Shown piece by piece: positions 1 through 8,395 of a DNA stretch of 61,068 bases (position 1 is its first letter; the number at the start of each line of letters is the position of its first letter). The DNA is from an uncultured SAR116 cluster alpha proteobacterium (GTDB lineage: Bacteria > Pseudomonadota > Alphaproteobacteria > Puniceispirillales > Marisalimonadaceae), in NCBI GenBank assembly GCA_902593735.1, contig CACJJL010000012.1, positions 1 through 61,068 of the forward strand. Direction: 5' to 3'. The notes under the pieces are model-generated. The model did no database searches. It was given only the letters and a program-made list of their open reading frames with translations, and was not told the DNA's origin. A program made the position numbers and the translations under genes.

Positions 1-593
1 CTTCGTCTCATAGCTGATTCCAGAGCAAGAACAATAATAGGATAAAGATAAATGTTATTATGGTCTTTAGTATATCGAAGAATTAATTCTAAATCTTTAT
101 CTTGTATTCTTCTTATAACACCATGATAAAGCTTAGGTATTTTAATGTGTCTAAATAGGTCTATTGGCACTTCCCAGCCCCATTCAACCTTAGCAATCTT
201 TAAGGCATGTCTTAATATACCAAACTCTCTCGCAAAACTTGATGGCTTTATTTTTGCCAACCTTTCATCTCTGTAGTTGGTAATATCAATGGGTTGTAAT
301 TTATCAAGTGGTATCAGCATCCATGAGTTACGTGCTAATGATTCAATAATGATTTTCTCATTATGGGATGATTTTTTAAGAGGTGTAACCTTCTGTTTAT
401 ACTGAAGAATTATCTCTTTAAAATTCTTAGGTCTATATAGTTCCCCAAGCTTTAACTTACTTTCCAACTCCAGTTCTTTTTGCCTAGCCCATCTCCTTGC
501 ATGGTCTAAAGTAATAAGAGTTGCAGTAGTTGAAAGACCTTTGATACGTACCTGAACCTGGTATTTATTATTGCGTTTTCTTATGGTAGCCAT
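1..593 (-). CDS. Tyrosine-type site-specific integrase, N-terminal part (runs off the window)
   Basis: The minus strand is open from an ATG at 593 through the window start, giving about 197 codons without a stop. The N-terminus (MATIRKRNNKYQVQVRIKG) has the short basic arm-type DNA-binding domain of phage and island integrases. A helical core-binding domain follows (about residues 55-150), and the start of the catalytic domain ends in ALESAMRR, which fits the first catalytic arginine region. The remaining catalytic residues (H-x-x-R and Tyr) would lie outside the window. It begins about 80 bases beyond the 3' end of tRNA-Val and points away from it, the usual arrangement when an element has integrated into a tRNA 3' end. 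Whether it is intact cannot be judged from here. Confidence 0.85.
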   Translation of the reverse strand, partial: MATIRKRNNKYQVQVRIKGLSTTATLITLDHARRWARQKELELESKLKLGELYRPKNFKEIILQYKQKVTPLKKSSHNEKIIIESLARNSWMLIPLDKLQPIDITNYRDERLAKIKPSSFAREFGILRHALKIAKVEWGWEVPIDLFRHIKIPKLYHGVIRRIQDKDLELILRYTKDHNNIYLYPIIVLALESAMRR

Positions 594-671
594 ATATAAC
601 CTCACTGTGACACATGAGTGACAGCCATTAAGTATATATATGATGAATTACTGCTAAGTCTTTGAAAATTA

Positions 672-746
672 TGGTGGGACTAACTGGGATTGAACCAGTG
701 ACCCCTTCGATGTCAACGAAGTGCTCTCCCGCTGAGCTATAGTCCC
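672..746 (-). tRNA. tRNA-Val(GAC)
   Basis: Read on the minus strand, this folds as a cloverleaf. The acceptor GGGACTA pairs with TAGTCCC, followed by A and an encoded CCA. The D arm contains AGCTCAGCGGGAGAGC. The anticodon stem CTTCG/CGAAG encloses the loop TTGACAT with anticodon GAC, and the T arm contains GGTTCAATCC. The length is 75 nt. The 3' half is the likely attachment site of the neighbouring integrase, because the tRNA remains complete with the integrase directly downstream. Confidence 0.95.
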
Positions 747-812
747 ATTTCGCAATAATAATTATTATGTTATAGTTGTGATATATTATTAATTAAAAAA
801 TGTAAATTATTT

Positions 813-1184
813 ATGAAAAAAGTTATTTTAAAATTCAAAAAAAAAGAATTGATTTTAAATCTTAGAGACACGCCAACGGCAAATCTGATTTATGCTTCAT
901 TACCATTCTCTTCAACAGTAAACAAGTGGGGGGAAGAAATTTATTTCAAAACACCTTTTAATATTGAGTTAGAAGACAAAGCCCGAGCAGTTGTTGAATT
1001 CGGTGAAATAGCTTTTTGGAATGGAGGATCAGCTATAGCAATAGGATATGGCAAAACCCCAATTTCAAAAGGAAATGAAATAAGATTAATTTCACCCTGT
1101 AATATTTGGGCAGACAGTAGTTTCGATAAAAATTATATAGAGCAAATAGAAGAAAACGAAAACGTAGAAATAGAGAAACTCTAA
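813..1184 (+). CDS. Cyclophilin-like fold protein (DUF369/TM1367 type)
   Basis: This 123-residue protein matches the small cyclophilin-like family (Pfam Cyclophil_like). A TANLIYASLP segment near the start (residues 22-31) is followed by WGEEIYF (about 39-45). The characteristic GEIAFWNGGSAIAIGYGKTP stretch lies around residues 64-83. Members of this family have a cyclophilin-type beta barrel, but their biochemical role is not established. The acidic tail (IEQIEENENVEIEK) is not conserved family sequence as far as I recall. There is no signal peptide, so it is probably cytoplasmic. Its stop shares bases with the stop of the convergent thioesterase gene. Confidence 0.75.
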   Translation: MKKVILKFKKKELILNLRDTPTANLIYASLPFSSTVNKWGEEIYFKTPFNIELEDKARAVVEFGEIAFWNGGSAIAIGYGKTPISKGNEIRLISPCNIWADSSFDKNYIEQIEENENVEIEKL

Positions 1185-1645
1185 TTACTTAGATTTACGT
1201 AAATTGTATCTAATTTTTTTTTAAATTCATAATCTAGGGTTATTGGTTTATTAGTGTTTCTATGAACATAAACATGTATGAAAAAACCATCTGCAGAAGC
1301 TAAATCATCTTTTTGTTTAAATAGACCAACTTCATATTTCACAGAACTATTACCAATTTTTGTTACTCTAATTCCTGCTTCAATATCTTCTGGATACTTA
1401 AAAGAAGAAAAATAGTTGCATCCAGATTGAACTATAAGGCCAATATTATTTCCATTTTTAATATCTATTAAATTATTCTTTATTAACCATTTATTAACTG
1501 CAGTATCGAACAATTCATAGTAAATTACATTATTCAAGTGACCATAAATATCATTATCATTCCATCTTGTACTCATTTTAGAAAAATGATTATAATCACT
1601 TCGGTTTGTAGGATTTTGTCTCAAATTAACTCTTTCTATTTTCAA
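1181..1645 (-). CDS. Acyl-CoA thioesterase, 4HBT hot-dog fold (YbgC/FadM-like)
   Basis: The protein has 154 residues and a single hot-dog domain. The signature TRWNDNDIYGHLNNVIYY lies at residues 26-43; its Asp is the expected catalytic acid of the 4-hydroxybenzoyl-CoA thioesterase type. It probably hydrolyses an acyl-CoA in the cytoplasm; the substrate is unknown. The start is a TTG inside the last codons of the upstream aminotransferase (20-base overlap). I keep it because the N-terminal RQNPTNRSDYNHF segment aligns with the family and would be lost by starting at Met24. The overlap suggests translational coupling with the aminotransferase. Confidence 0.8.
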   Translation of the reverse strand: MKIERVNLRQNPTNRSDYNHFSKMSTRWNDNDIYGHLNNVIYYELFDTAVNKWLIKNNLIDIKNGNNIGLIVQSGCNYFSSFKYPEDIEAGIRVTKIGNSSVKYEVGLFKQKDDLASADGFFIHVYVHRNTNKPITLDYEFKKKLDTIYVNLSN

Positions 1646-2843
1646 ATTCTTTTAATGAGCAAATTTTAGATGCTATAAAATCAATTTTATTTTCTGGCAA
1701 AGAAGCTATATTTATACGTCCATCAGGCATTAAGTATATTCCATTTTCTTTTCTTAATGTCATTATACCATCCTGAGAAATAGGCAAAAGTGAAAACATA
1801 CCATTTTGAACATTTAAAAAGCTAAAGTAATCTGTTTGTAATTTATTTTGTAAACTTTTTGAAAATTTTTCTCTTAGAGAAACTATTCTTTTCTGCATCC
1901 TACTGATTTCTGAAAGCCACTCATTTTTCAAAATTGAATCATTTAATAAAATATTTATTATTTCAGCAGCATGGTCTGGCGGATGGAAATAAAGCTCACG
2001 AGCAATTTCACTTAACATTGTTTCTAAAGAATCACTTTGTACTTTATTGGAGTCAGTAATAACTGCAATCAATCCACAACGGTCTCTGTAAACACCAAAA
2101 GTTTTACTAGATGAAATAGTTATTATTACTTCAGGTACAATTTTAACTAATTTTCTAATACCTATTACATCTTCATCAACACCTCTACCCAAACCTTGAT
2201 AAACCAAATCTATAAATGGAACAATTCCATTTTTTTTACATGTTTTAGCAACTTCTTCCCATTGATCAGAATTCAAGTCAGCACCAGTTGGATTATGACA
2301 ACATCCATGTAATAATAATGCATCACCAGACTTTAAGTTCTTTAAATCTAAAATCATATCTTTAAAATTTAAGAAATTGTTTGTGTCATTGTAATAACTA
2401 TGTTTTGTGATTTTCAGACCAGATTTTTGAAACATAAAAGTTTGCTGCCCCCATGTCGGATCGGGAATAGATATTAGTTTATTTTTTAAATTATTTATTA
2501 TAAGTTCTCCAGCAATTCTTAAACCAGAACCTGCTCCAGGTATTTGTATTGCGCCAATTTTATTGCTTCTTTCATTAAGAATATCTTTTCCTAAAACCAA
2601 TTTTAAAATATTTTTACAGTATTCAGAGTTGCCTGCAGGGGTTTTATAAGATTTAGAAACTTCAGTTTGTAATAATAAAGTTTCAGCTTTTTTTACCGCA
2701 CTAAAAACTGGAGCTTCGCCTTTTTCATCTCTATATATACCTATTCCCAAGTCAATTTTAGATGTTCTCTTATCGCTTTCTAATTCTTTGAACATAAGTC
2801 TTGTTGCATCAAGTGCTGGTGTTTGAATATCAAAATATCTCAT
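1626..2843 (-). CDS. Aromatic amino acid / aspartate aminotransferase (class I)
   Basis: At 405 residues this is full length for a fold-type I PLP aminotransferase of the TyrB/AspC subgroup. Visible landmarks are DLGIGIYRDEKG near residues 31-42, HNPTGADL at 183-190, the Asp of FIDLVYQG (about 212) that contacts the pyridine nitrogen, and SSSKTFGVYRDRCG with the Schiff-base lysine at about 247. It transfers amino groups between aspartate or aromatic amino acids and 2-oxoacids. Its end overlaps the thioesterase start, so the two are probably cotranscribed. Aspartate versus aromatic preference cannot be settled from the sequence. Confidence 0.88.
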   Translation of the reverse strand: MRYFDIQTPALDATRLMFKELESDKRTSKIDLGIGIYRDEKGEAPVFSAVKKAETLLLQTEVSKSYKTPAGNSEYCKNILKLVLGKDILNERSNKIGAIQIPGAGSGLRIAGELIINNLKNKLISIPDPTWGQQTFMFQKSGLKITKHSYYNDTNNFLNFKDMILDLKNLKSGDALLLHGCCHNPTGADLNSDQWEEVAKTCKKNGIVPFIDLVYQGLGRGVDEDVIGIRKLVKIVPEVIITISSSKTFGVYRDRCGLIAVITDSNKVQSDSLETMLSEIARELYFHPPDHAAEIINILLNDSILKNEWLSEISRMQKRIVSLREKFSKSLQNKLQTDYFSFLNVQNGMFSLLPISQDGIMTLRKENGIYLMPDGRINIASLPENKIDFIASKICSLKEFENRKS

Positions 2844-2931
2844 GGAAAACTTTCAAATAAAAACTTTAAATATATTTATCGTAAAACACTTTTGAGTTTG
2901 ACTAATTAACGAAATAAACTATAGAAACCTT

Positions 2932-3759
2932 ATGTTAGAATATATTATTAGAAAGAACCCAAAAAATCCAGTTTTAATAACTGTGCCACATTCAGGAAGT
3001 TATTATCCTAAACTTTTCAAAAAACATATAAAATTGGACTTAGATAAAATAAGAAGAATTGAAGATTATCAATCTGATAAAATTTTAAATTTAATAAAAA
3101 AAGAAAACGTAGAAATTTTAATTGCAAAATGTTCTAGAGCTGTAGTGGATTTAAATAGATCTAGAAAGTCAATAGATAATGATATGTTTAATGGAGTTGT
3201 GATAATTGGCCAGCCAGAAGAAAAAAAAATGCTTTCATATGGTTTAGGTGTATTTCCTAAAATTATTTCTAATAAACCAATTTTCAAAACAAAATTACCT
3301 GCTTCATATTCTAAAAAAATGTTGGAAGAGTATTATGATCCATTTCATCAATCTTTATCTAAACAATTAGAACTTATATTAAAAAAATTTGGTTTTTGTT
3401 TTCATTTTGATCTTCATACCATGCCCGCTAAAGCTTTAAAGCATTTTAAAATTAAACCTGATATTGTTTTGGGTAATAATTTTGGGAAAAGTTCTTCTGA
3501 AAATCTAATAAATTATATTAAAAACTGTTTTGAAAAATTTGGTCTTAAGGTTGAAATCAACAACCCATACGCAGGTGGTTATATAACTAGGTATTATGGC
3601 AGTCCGTTAACAGGTGTTGAGACAATTCAAATAGAAATTAATAGATCATTATATATGGATGAAACAAATCTTAGAATAAATAACATGCATTATCTGCAAA
3701 AAATATTTTCAGAAACTTTTAATAATTTTGAATACTCCCTAAAAATAGCAGCTGAATAA
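2932..3759 (+). CDS. N-formylglutamate amidohydrolase family protein
   Basis: This 275-residue protein matches the FGase family (PF05013). It shows VLITVPHSGSYYP near residues 14-26, a central HFDLHTMP (about 163-170), and a GGYITRYYG / VETIQIEINRSLY region near 214-242. These His, Asp and Glu residues are the expected metal-binding and catalytic positions. The classical reaction converts N-formylglutamate to glutamate and formate at the end of histidine degradation, but no hut genes lie nearby. The substrate here is therefore open; another N-acyl amino acid is possible. It is transcribed divergently from the aminotransferase. Confidence 0.8.
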   Translation: MLEYIIRKNPKNPVLITVPHSGSYYPKLFKKHIKLDLDKIRRIEDYQSDKILNLIKKENVEILIAKCSRAVVDLNRSRKSIDNDMFNGVVIIGQPEEKKMLSYGLGVFPKIISNKPIFKTKLPASYSKKMLEEYYDPFHQSLSKQLELILKKFGFCFHFDLHTMPAKALKHFKIKPDIVLGNNFGKSSSENLINYIKNCFEKFGLKVEINNPYAGGYITRYYGSPLTGVETIQIEINRSLYMDETNLRINNMHYLQKIFSETFNNFEYSLKIAAE

Positions 3760-3760
3760 A

Positions 3761-5569
3761 TCATAAAAGTCTATTAACTCCCAATAGACGTTCCAGGTTA
3801 GAATTAATTACAAGAGGCTCACTTAAAAGACTTTTAATTAAAAACTCAGCATATAAAGGAGCATATACAAACCCCCAAGATCCCATGCCTCCCAAAAGGT
3901 ATTCATTTTTAGTATTTTTGCTTAATACAGAATTCAAACTGCAGAAAAACGGCATTCTATCTTTTGTACATCCCCTTACACTTACTCTATATTTTTTTTC
4001 AATGTTAAAATCCTGAATAATTTTTTTTAAAAAATATGGAATAGAATTTAAATTATTAATTTCATCAATTTCTTTATAAATTTTATCTTCATTTCGATTA
4101 AATGAAGATCCTATTTGGTGATATCCTCCAAATGCCTGAGAAAAATGATGACCATAACTAAAATTTAATTTTAAATCAGATAATACTTTATTTTGTCTTA
4201 AATAAGTTACTTGCCCAGAAATTGAATTAATTGGAATATTGTTACCAAGATTTTTCATTTCATAACCATTTGCCCAAATTACGGTTTTAGCTTTTAAACT
4301 ATTACCTTTGTCATCAATTAATAATTTCAATTGATCTTTTGTATTAATGATTTTTTTTACATCAAATTTTGGAATAAATTTAATACCTTTAATTAAATTT
4401 TTTATAAATTTTTTATTATCCAATACTCCTGATGATTTCATATAAATATAATTCAGGTTTCCAAGAAAATTATCCTTATCTACTTTATTAGTTATCAAAT
4501 CAATTGGCCAATTATTTTGTAGAAGTTTCGAATATTTAACTTTATCTCTTTCCTTTGAAGGCAAAACAATAAGCCCATTTGAAGGTGGAATTGAATTAAG
4601 GTCTTTGGCAAGTTTTCTGGAGTAGCTAAAAGCCTCTAAAGATAATAGCCCATATGGAGAATTATCTGATGTAAGTTTAGGCATTTGAATTGCCAACTTA
4701 TTCCCACTAGCTCCACTTGCATATTTTGAGGATTTATCTACTACAAAGCACTCTATATTTCTTTTTTTTAATGAATAAGCTAATGAAGCACCTGAAATAC
4801 CACATCCAATTATAGCTACTGGACCAATACAATTTTTAGAACTTGATACTTTATTATTTTTACATGATAGATGTTTTTTTATACCAATTAAACTTTCTTT
4901 TTTGTTGCCAAAACCAACTACTTTCGATACAGAAAACCCAGAATTAGATAATCCTCTTCTCACATGCCCTGCAGAAGTAAATGTACTAAAAGTTCCATTA
5001 AATTTTGTAGATAAATAAATTTGATCAAAAAGTTTTGAATTCCAAGCAGTAGTATTTTTTGTTGGAGCAAAACCATCTAAAAACCATGTATCTGCTTTAA
5101 AGTTTAAATTTTTTAGACTGATGAATTCGTCATAAATTAAAATTAATTCAACATTTTCTGACTCAAAAAATATCCTATGTGTAGTCTGATATATGGCAGG
5201 TAATTTTTTTATTAATTGATTAGAAAATTTATTTAATCCCCTTACTATATTGTAAACGTGATTTAACTCATATTTTGTTAATGGAGCGCTCTCAAAACTT
5301 ATATAAATTAATTTAGCATTTGGTTTTTTAGTTTCTTTCCAAAGTTTCAAGGTAAGTAAAAAACTCAAACCTGTACCAAACCCCAACTCACCAATTATGA
5401 ATTTATCAGACTTTTGAAAGCGTAAGGCTAAATTGTTAGCTTTTAAAAAATTTTGTTCAGTTTCTTTTATTCCATTGAATTTGTTGAAATAAATATCTTT
5501 ATACAAGTTTGAATAAACACCCAATTCAGATGAGATTAAAAGTTTAGATTTTTTTAAAATATTTTTCAT
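3761..5569 (-). CDS. mnmC: Bifunctional tRNA wobble-uridine modification enzyme MnmC
   Basis: The 602 residues form two domains. The N-terminal methyltransferase (MnmD, about 1-235) has the SAM-binding motif ELGFGTGLSF at 61-70, the WFLDGFAPTKN motif near 162-172, and FSTFTSAGHVRRGL near 194-207. The C-terminal FAD oxidase begins with VAIIGCGISGASLA at about 251. Together they convert cmnm5(s2)U34 to nm5 and then mnm5(s2)U34 in tRNA. The protein is somewhat shorter than the roughly 670-residue E. coli enzyme but keeps both halves. It ends one base after the convergent FGase-like gene. Confidence 0.93.
   Translation of the reverse strand: MKNILKKSKLLISSELGVYSNLYKDIYFNKFNGIKETEQNFLKANNLALRFQKSDKFIIGELGFGTGLSFLLTLKLWKETKKPNAKLIYISFESAPLTKYELNHVYNIVRGLNKFSNQLIKKLPAIYQTTHRIFFESENVELILIYDEFISLKNLNFKADTWFLDGFAPTKNTTAWNSKLFDQIYLSTKFNGTFSTFTSAGHVRRGLSNSGFSVSKVVGFGNKKESLIGIKKHLSCKNNKVSSSKNCIGPVAIIGCGISGASLAYSLKKRNIECFVVDKSSKYASGASGNKLAIQMPKLTSDNSPYGLLSLEAFSYSRKLAKDLNSIPPSNGLIVLPSKERDKVKYSKLLQNNWPIDLITNKVDKDNFLGNLNYIYMKSSGVLDNKKFIKNLIKGIKFIPKFDVKKIINTKDQLKLLIDDKGNSLKAKTVIWANGYEMKNLGNNIPINSISGQVTYLRQNKVLSDLKLNFSYGHHFSQAFGGYHQIGSSFNRNEDKIYKEIDEINNLNSIPYFLKKIIQDFNIEKKYRVSVRGCTKDRMPFFCSLNSVLSKNTKNEYLLGGMGSWGFVYAPLYAEFLIKSLLSEPLVINSNLERLLGVNRLL
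3765..3789 (-). terminator. Possible hairpin terminator of mnmC
   Basis: GTCTATT (3769-3775) and AATAGAC (3783-3789) are perfect 7-base inverted arms around a 7-base loop. On the minus strand the stem is followed by TTTTAT, so it could act as a weak intrinsic terminator for mnmC. The stem lies within the last codons of mnmC and the U run is short, so this is tentative. Confidence 0.3.
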
Positions 5570-5628
5570 ATTATGTCTTTAACAATTAAAAGAAACTTAT
5601 TAAATATATCAAATAAAATATAATATTC

Positions 5629-6069
5629 ATGAAATTTTTAATTATGTTTTGGAAAACTAAGTCATTAAAAGATATGACCCCTAGTGAGTGGGAATCAATA
5701 TGTGATAGATGTGGGAAATGCTGTGTAATTAAACTTGAAGATTATGATACACAAGACATTTATTATACAAATGTATCTTGCAAGCTTTTATGTGAAAAGA
5801 CTGCCCTATGTAAAGATTATATAAACAGAAAAGCAATAGTACCAGACTGTAAAATTTTATCCCCTAAAAACTTAACAAATCTGAAATGGATGCCAGAAAC
5901 TTGTGCATATAAAATTCTTGATCAGGGCGGTCAATTACCAAAATGGCATCCACTGGTATGCGGAAATAATAAAGAAATTGTAAAAAGTGGTAATAGTGTG
6001 AAGAATAGAGTAACAAGTGAAGACAATGTCAAAACTAAAAATTTACCAAATTATATCTATGAATGGTAA
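5629..6069 (+). CDS. YcgN family cysteine-cluster protein (UPF0260)
   Basis: The 146 residues match the UPF0260/YcgN family throughout. Features are FWKTKSL, MTPSEWESICDRCGKCC (about 16-32), KLEDYDTQDIYYTNVSC (about 35-51), VPDCKIL, WMPETCAY, LPKWHPLVCG and SVKNRVTSE. The conserved cysteines suggest a metal or Fe-S site; the function is unknown. The ATG at 5629 is used, but the second Met at 5644 directly precedes the conserved FWK and could be the real start; neither has a convincing ribosome-binding site. It is the first gene of a + strand run leading into the lipid locus. Confidence 0.85.
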   Translation: MKFLIMFWKTKSLKDMTPSEWESICDRCGKCCVIKLEDYDTQDIYYTNVSCKLLCEKTALCKDYINRKAIVPDCKILSPKNLTNLKWMPETCAYKILDQGGQLPKWHPLVCGNNKEIVKSGNSVKNRVTSEDNVKTKNLPNYIYEW

Positions 6070-6086
6070 TTATAAAAGGAAACAAA

Positions 6087-6269
6087 ATGTCTAGAAACAT
6101 GTGGATATTAGCAGTATTAATTTCAGTATTAGTAATTGCATCAATTTATAGAGAACAGTCAGGTATGAAAATGCCTGATCATTTAAATTGCAAAGAATCG
6201 ATGTTTGAACAAATGTTTACAGATAAATGTACTCCTAGAACTGGATTAAAAAAATTACAACAAAACTAA
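6087..6269 (+). CDS. Small single-span membrane protein, unknown function
   Basis: This 60-residue protein starts MSRNMWILAVLISVLVIAS, giving one transmembrane helix at about residues 4-20. A soluble tail with two cysteines (NCKESMFEQMFTDKCTP) follows. An upstream in-frame ATG at 6063 overlaps ycgN, but the ATG at 6087 is preferred because AAAGGAA lies just upstream. It sits 17 bases before the FAD oxidoreductase gene and is probably cotranscribed with it. I recognise no family. Confidence 0.65.
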   Translation: MSRNMWILAVLISVLVIASIYREQSGMKMPDHLNCKESMFEQMFTDKCTPRTGLKKLQQN

Positions 6270-6286
6270 TATAGAGTTCCAAATAA

Positions 6287-7546
6287 ATGAAAATCGCAAT
6301 AATTGGTTCTGGAATATCAGGACTATCCGCTGCATTACTATTGTCACAAAAACACAACATAACAATGTTTGAATTAGATAAAAGATTCGGCGGGCATGCT
6401 AATACAGTTGAAATTAAAAATAAGAACACAACTATCAATGTTGATACTGGGTTCATTGTATTTAATAAATTAAATTACCCAAACCTTATTGGCTTTTTTG
6501 AACACCTAAATGTAGAAACGATAAAATCAGACATGTCTTTTGCAGTTTCTGCAAGAGATGGTGAATTAGAATATTCTGGTTCGCTTGCAGGTATGTTTGC
6601 ACAAAAAAAAAATTACTTTAATTTAAAATTTTATAAAATGTTAAGAGATATTATAAGATTTTTTATCTTTGGTTATAAATACGCATTTAATGTAAAAGAA
6701 AATGAGAATTTACAAGATTACCTAAAAAGATGTAAGTTTAGTGATGAATTTGCAAATGATCATTTAATACCAATGTCTTCTGCAATTTGGTCCTGTCCAG
6801 AAAAAGAAATATTAACATTCCCTGCAAAAAATTTACTTACATTTTTTAAAAATCATCAATTAATTAATTTTTTTATTAGACCTAAATGGAGGACTGTTAA
6901 AGGAGGTTCCATACAATATGTAAGAAAAGTTGTCAAAAAACTTGAACAAGATGCAAATAATAAACTTTTGTTGAACACTAAAATTAATTCTATAACTTCA
7001 AAAAATAAAAAAATTATAATTGAATATGATCAAAATTATAAAACTTTTGATAAAATCATAATGGCAACTCATCCTGATCAAACGTTGAGCTTAATAAAAG
7101 ATTTAGATAAAAAAACTATAGAAATATTAAGTAAATTTAAGTATCAAAAAAACACAGTTTTTTTACACTCAGATCCATCAACTATGCCAAAAAATCACAA
7201 AACCTGGTCTAGTTGGAATTATACATCTAATAAAAATGGAAAATCATCAACCACTTATTGGATGAATCAACTTCAAGATTTAAATACATCATTAAATTTA
7301 TTTGTTAGCCTTAACCCTTTTAAAATTCCAATAAAATCACTAATTCATAAAAAAATCATATATGAACACCCTATTTTTAATAACAATACTAATCAGGCCC
7401 AAATAAAGATACATGACATTCAAGGAAAAGATAATATATATTATGCAGGCGCTTGGTTAGGTTATGGGTTCCACGAAGATGGAATATCATCAGCTATCGA
7501 AGTTGCAAAATATTTTGATATAAAGTTACCATGGAAAGTAAAATAA
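6287..7546 (+). CDS. NAD(P)/FAD-dependent oxidoreductase (amine-oxidase-like)
   Basis: The 419 residues begin with a dinucleotide-binding motif (MKIAIIGSGISGLSAALLL) and the following FELDKRFGGHANTV typical of flavin amine oxidase/phytoene-desaturase-like enzymes. The C-terminal NIYYAGAWLGYGFHEDGISSAIEVA (about 384-408) is the FAD-contacting segment. This subfamily is regularly encoded next to DUF1365 and a cyclopropane-fatty-acid-synthase-like methyltransferase, as here. A relative in Rhodobacter-type bacteria is tied to methylated and furan fatty acid formation. An acyl-chain desaturation or oxidation role is therefore likely but inferred. It is cytoplasmic or membrane-peripheral, with no signal peptide. 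Confidence 0.85.
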   Translation: MKIAIIGSGISGLSAALLLSQKHNITMFELDKRFGGHANTVEIKNKNTTINVDTGFIVFNKLNYPNLIGFFEHLNVETIKSDMSFAVSARDGELEYSGSLAGMFAQKKNYFNLKFYKMLRDIIRFFIFGYKYAFNVKENENLQDYLKRCKFSDEFANDHLIPMSSAIWSCPEKEILTFPAKNLLTFFKNHQLINFFIRPKWRTVKGGSIQYVRKVVKKLEQDANNKLLLNTKINSITSKNKKIIIEYDQNYKTFDKIIMATHPDQTLSLIKDLDKKTIEILSKFKYQKNTVFLHSDPSTMPKNHKTWSSWNYTSNKNGKSSTTYWMNQLQDLNTSLNLFVSLNPFKIPIKSLIHKKIIYEHPIFNNNTNQAQIKIHDIQGKDNIYYAGAWLGYGFHEDGISSAIEVAKYFDIKLPWKVK

Positions 7547-7558
7547 TTAGAGTTAAAA

Positions 7559-8368
7559 ATGAAACCTGTTACTGCTGATATAAAATTTTTTGAAGCAAAT
7601 ATAAACCACAAAAGGTATGGAGAAAAAAAGCATTTCTTTAAAAATAGGACAAATGCAATATTAATTGATTTAAAGAAACAACCTCAACACAAAATATCAG
7701 AATATCCCTCTTTTTTTTCTTTAGAAAAGTTAAATCTATTAACTTGGAGTGCATCAAAACACGGTAATCAATCTGAGTTTTCAACATCTTATGATCTTTA
7801 TCAATTTATTAAAAATCTATGTGTCAACGATACTAAAGATAAAGAAGGAATTCATGAGATAAAATTATTAACTTTCCCCAAAACTCTAGGTTTTGGATTT
7901 AATCCTCTTTCAGTTTATTTTTGTTATAATCATAAAGGTTCACTAGTTCATTCGATTTTTGAAGTAAGAAACACTTTTGGAGATATGCACCATTATGTTT
8001 TAAGAAATATTAATCCCAAAAAAAAATCTCAAAAAACTTCTAAGAAATTATTTGTATCACCGTTTTATCCAAAAAAAGGAAGTTATAGATTATTCGCAAA
8101 CTATGCCCAAGATAAAATAATGGTTTCTGTAGAATACACTTTACATAATAAAAAAATTTTTATAGCAAATATGAAATTGAAAGAAATAAAATTCAATAAT
8201 TTGAATATTTTAAAGGCATTTTTTAAATGTTCTATATATCCAGGTAAAATTTGGATAAATATTCATTTACAAGCATTTATTCTCTGGTTTAAAAGGTTTC
8301 ATCTGTACAAAATCCCTCCAAGTGAAAAAATTAAACATTCATTTGGAATTGAAGTATCAAAAGATTAA
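7559..8368 (+). CDS. DUF1365 domain-containing protein
   Basis: The 269 residues show the DUF1365 hallmarks. The first is an early KRYGEKKHFFKNR segment. The core is TFPKTLGFGFNPLSVYFCYN (about residues 104-123), followed by IFEVRNTFGDMHHYVL and VSPFYPKKGSYRLF. It starts 12 bases after the flavoprotein gene and precedes the Cfa-like gene, the canonical order of this gene set. Its biochemical function is not known; by association it works in membrane-lipid modification. Confidence 0.88.
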   Translation: MKPVTADIKFFEANINHKRYGEKKHFFKNRTNAILIDLKKQPQHKISEYPSFFSLEKLNLLTWSASKHGNQSEFSTSYDLYQFIKNLCVNDTKDKEGIHEIKLLTFPKTLGFGFNPLSVYFCYNHKGSLVHSIFEVRNTFGDMHHYVLRNINPKKKSQKTSKKLFVSPFYPKKGSYRLFANYAQDKIMVSVEYTLHNKKIFIANMKLKEIKFNNLNILKAFFKCSIYPGKIWINIHLQAFILWFKRFHLYKIPPSEKIKHSFGIEVSKD

Positions 8369-8395
8369 TTTTATTAAAAATAGGTAAAAAAATTA

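Noticed and set aside
754-767. 14-base perfect palindrome ATAATAATTATTAT upstream of the cyclophilin-like gene
   Set aside because: AT-only sequence of this kind is expected by chance in a genome with about 30% G+C.
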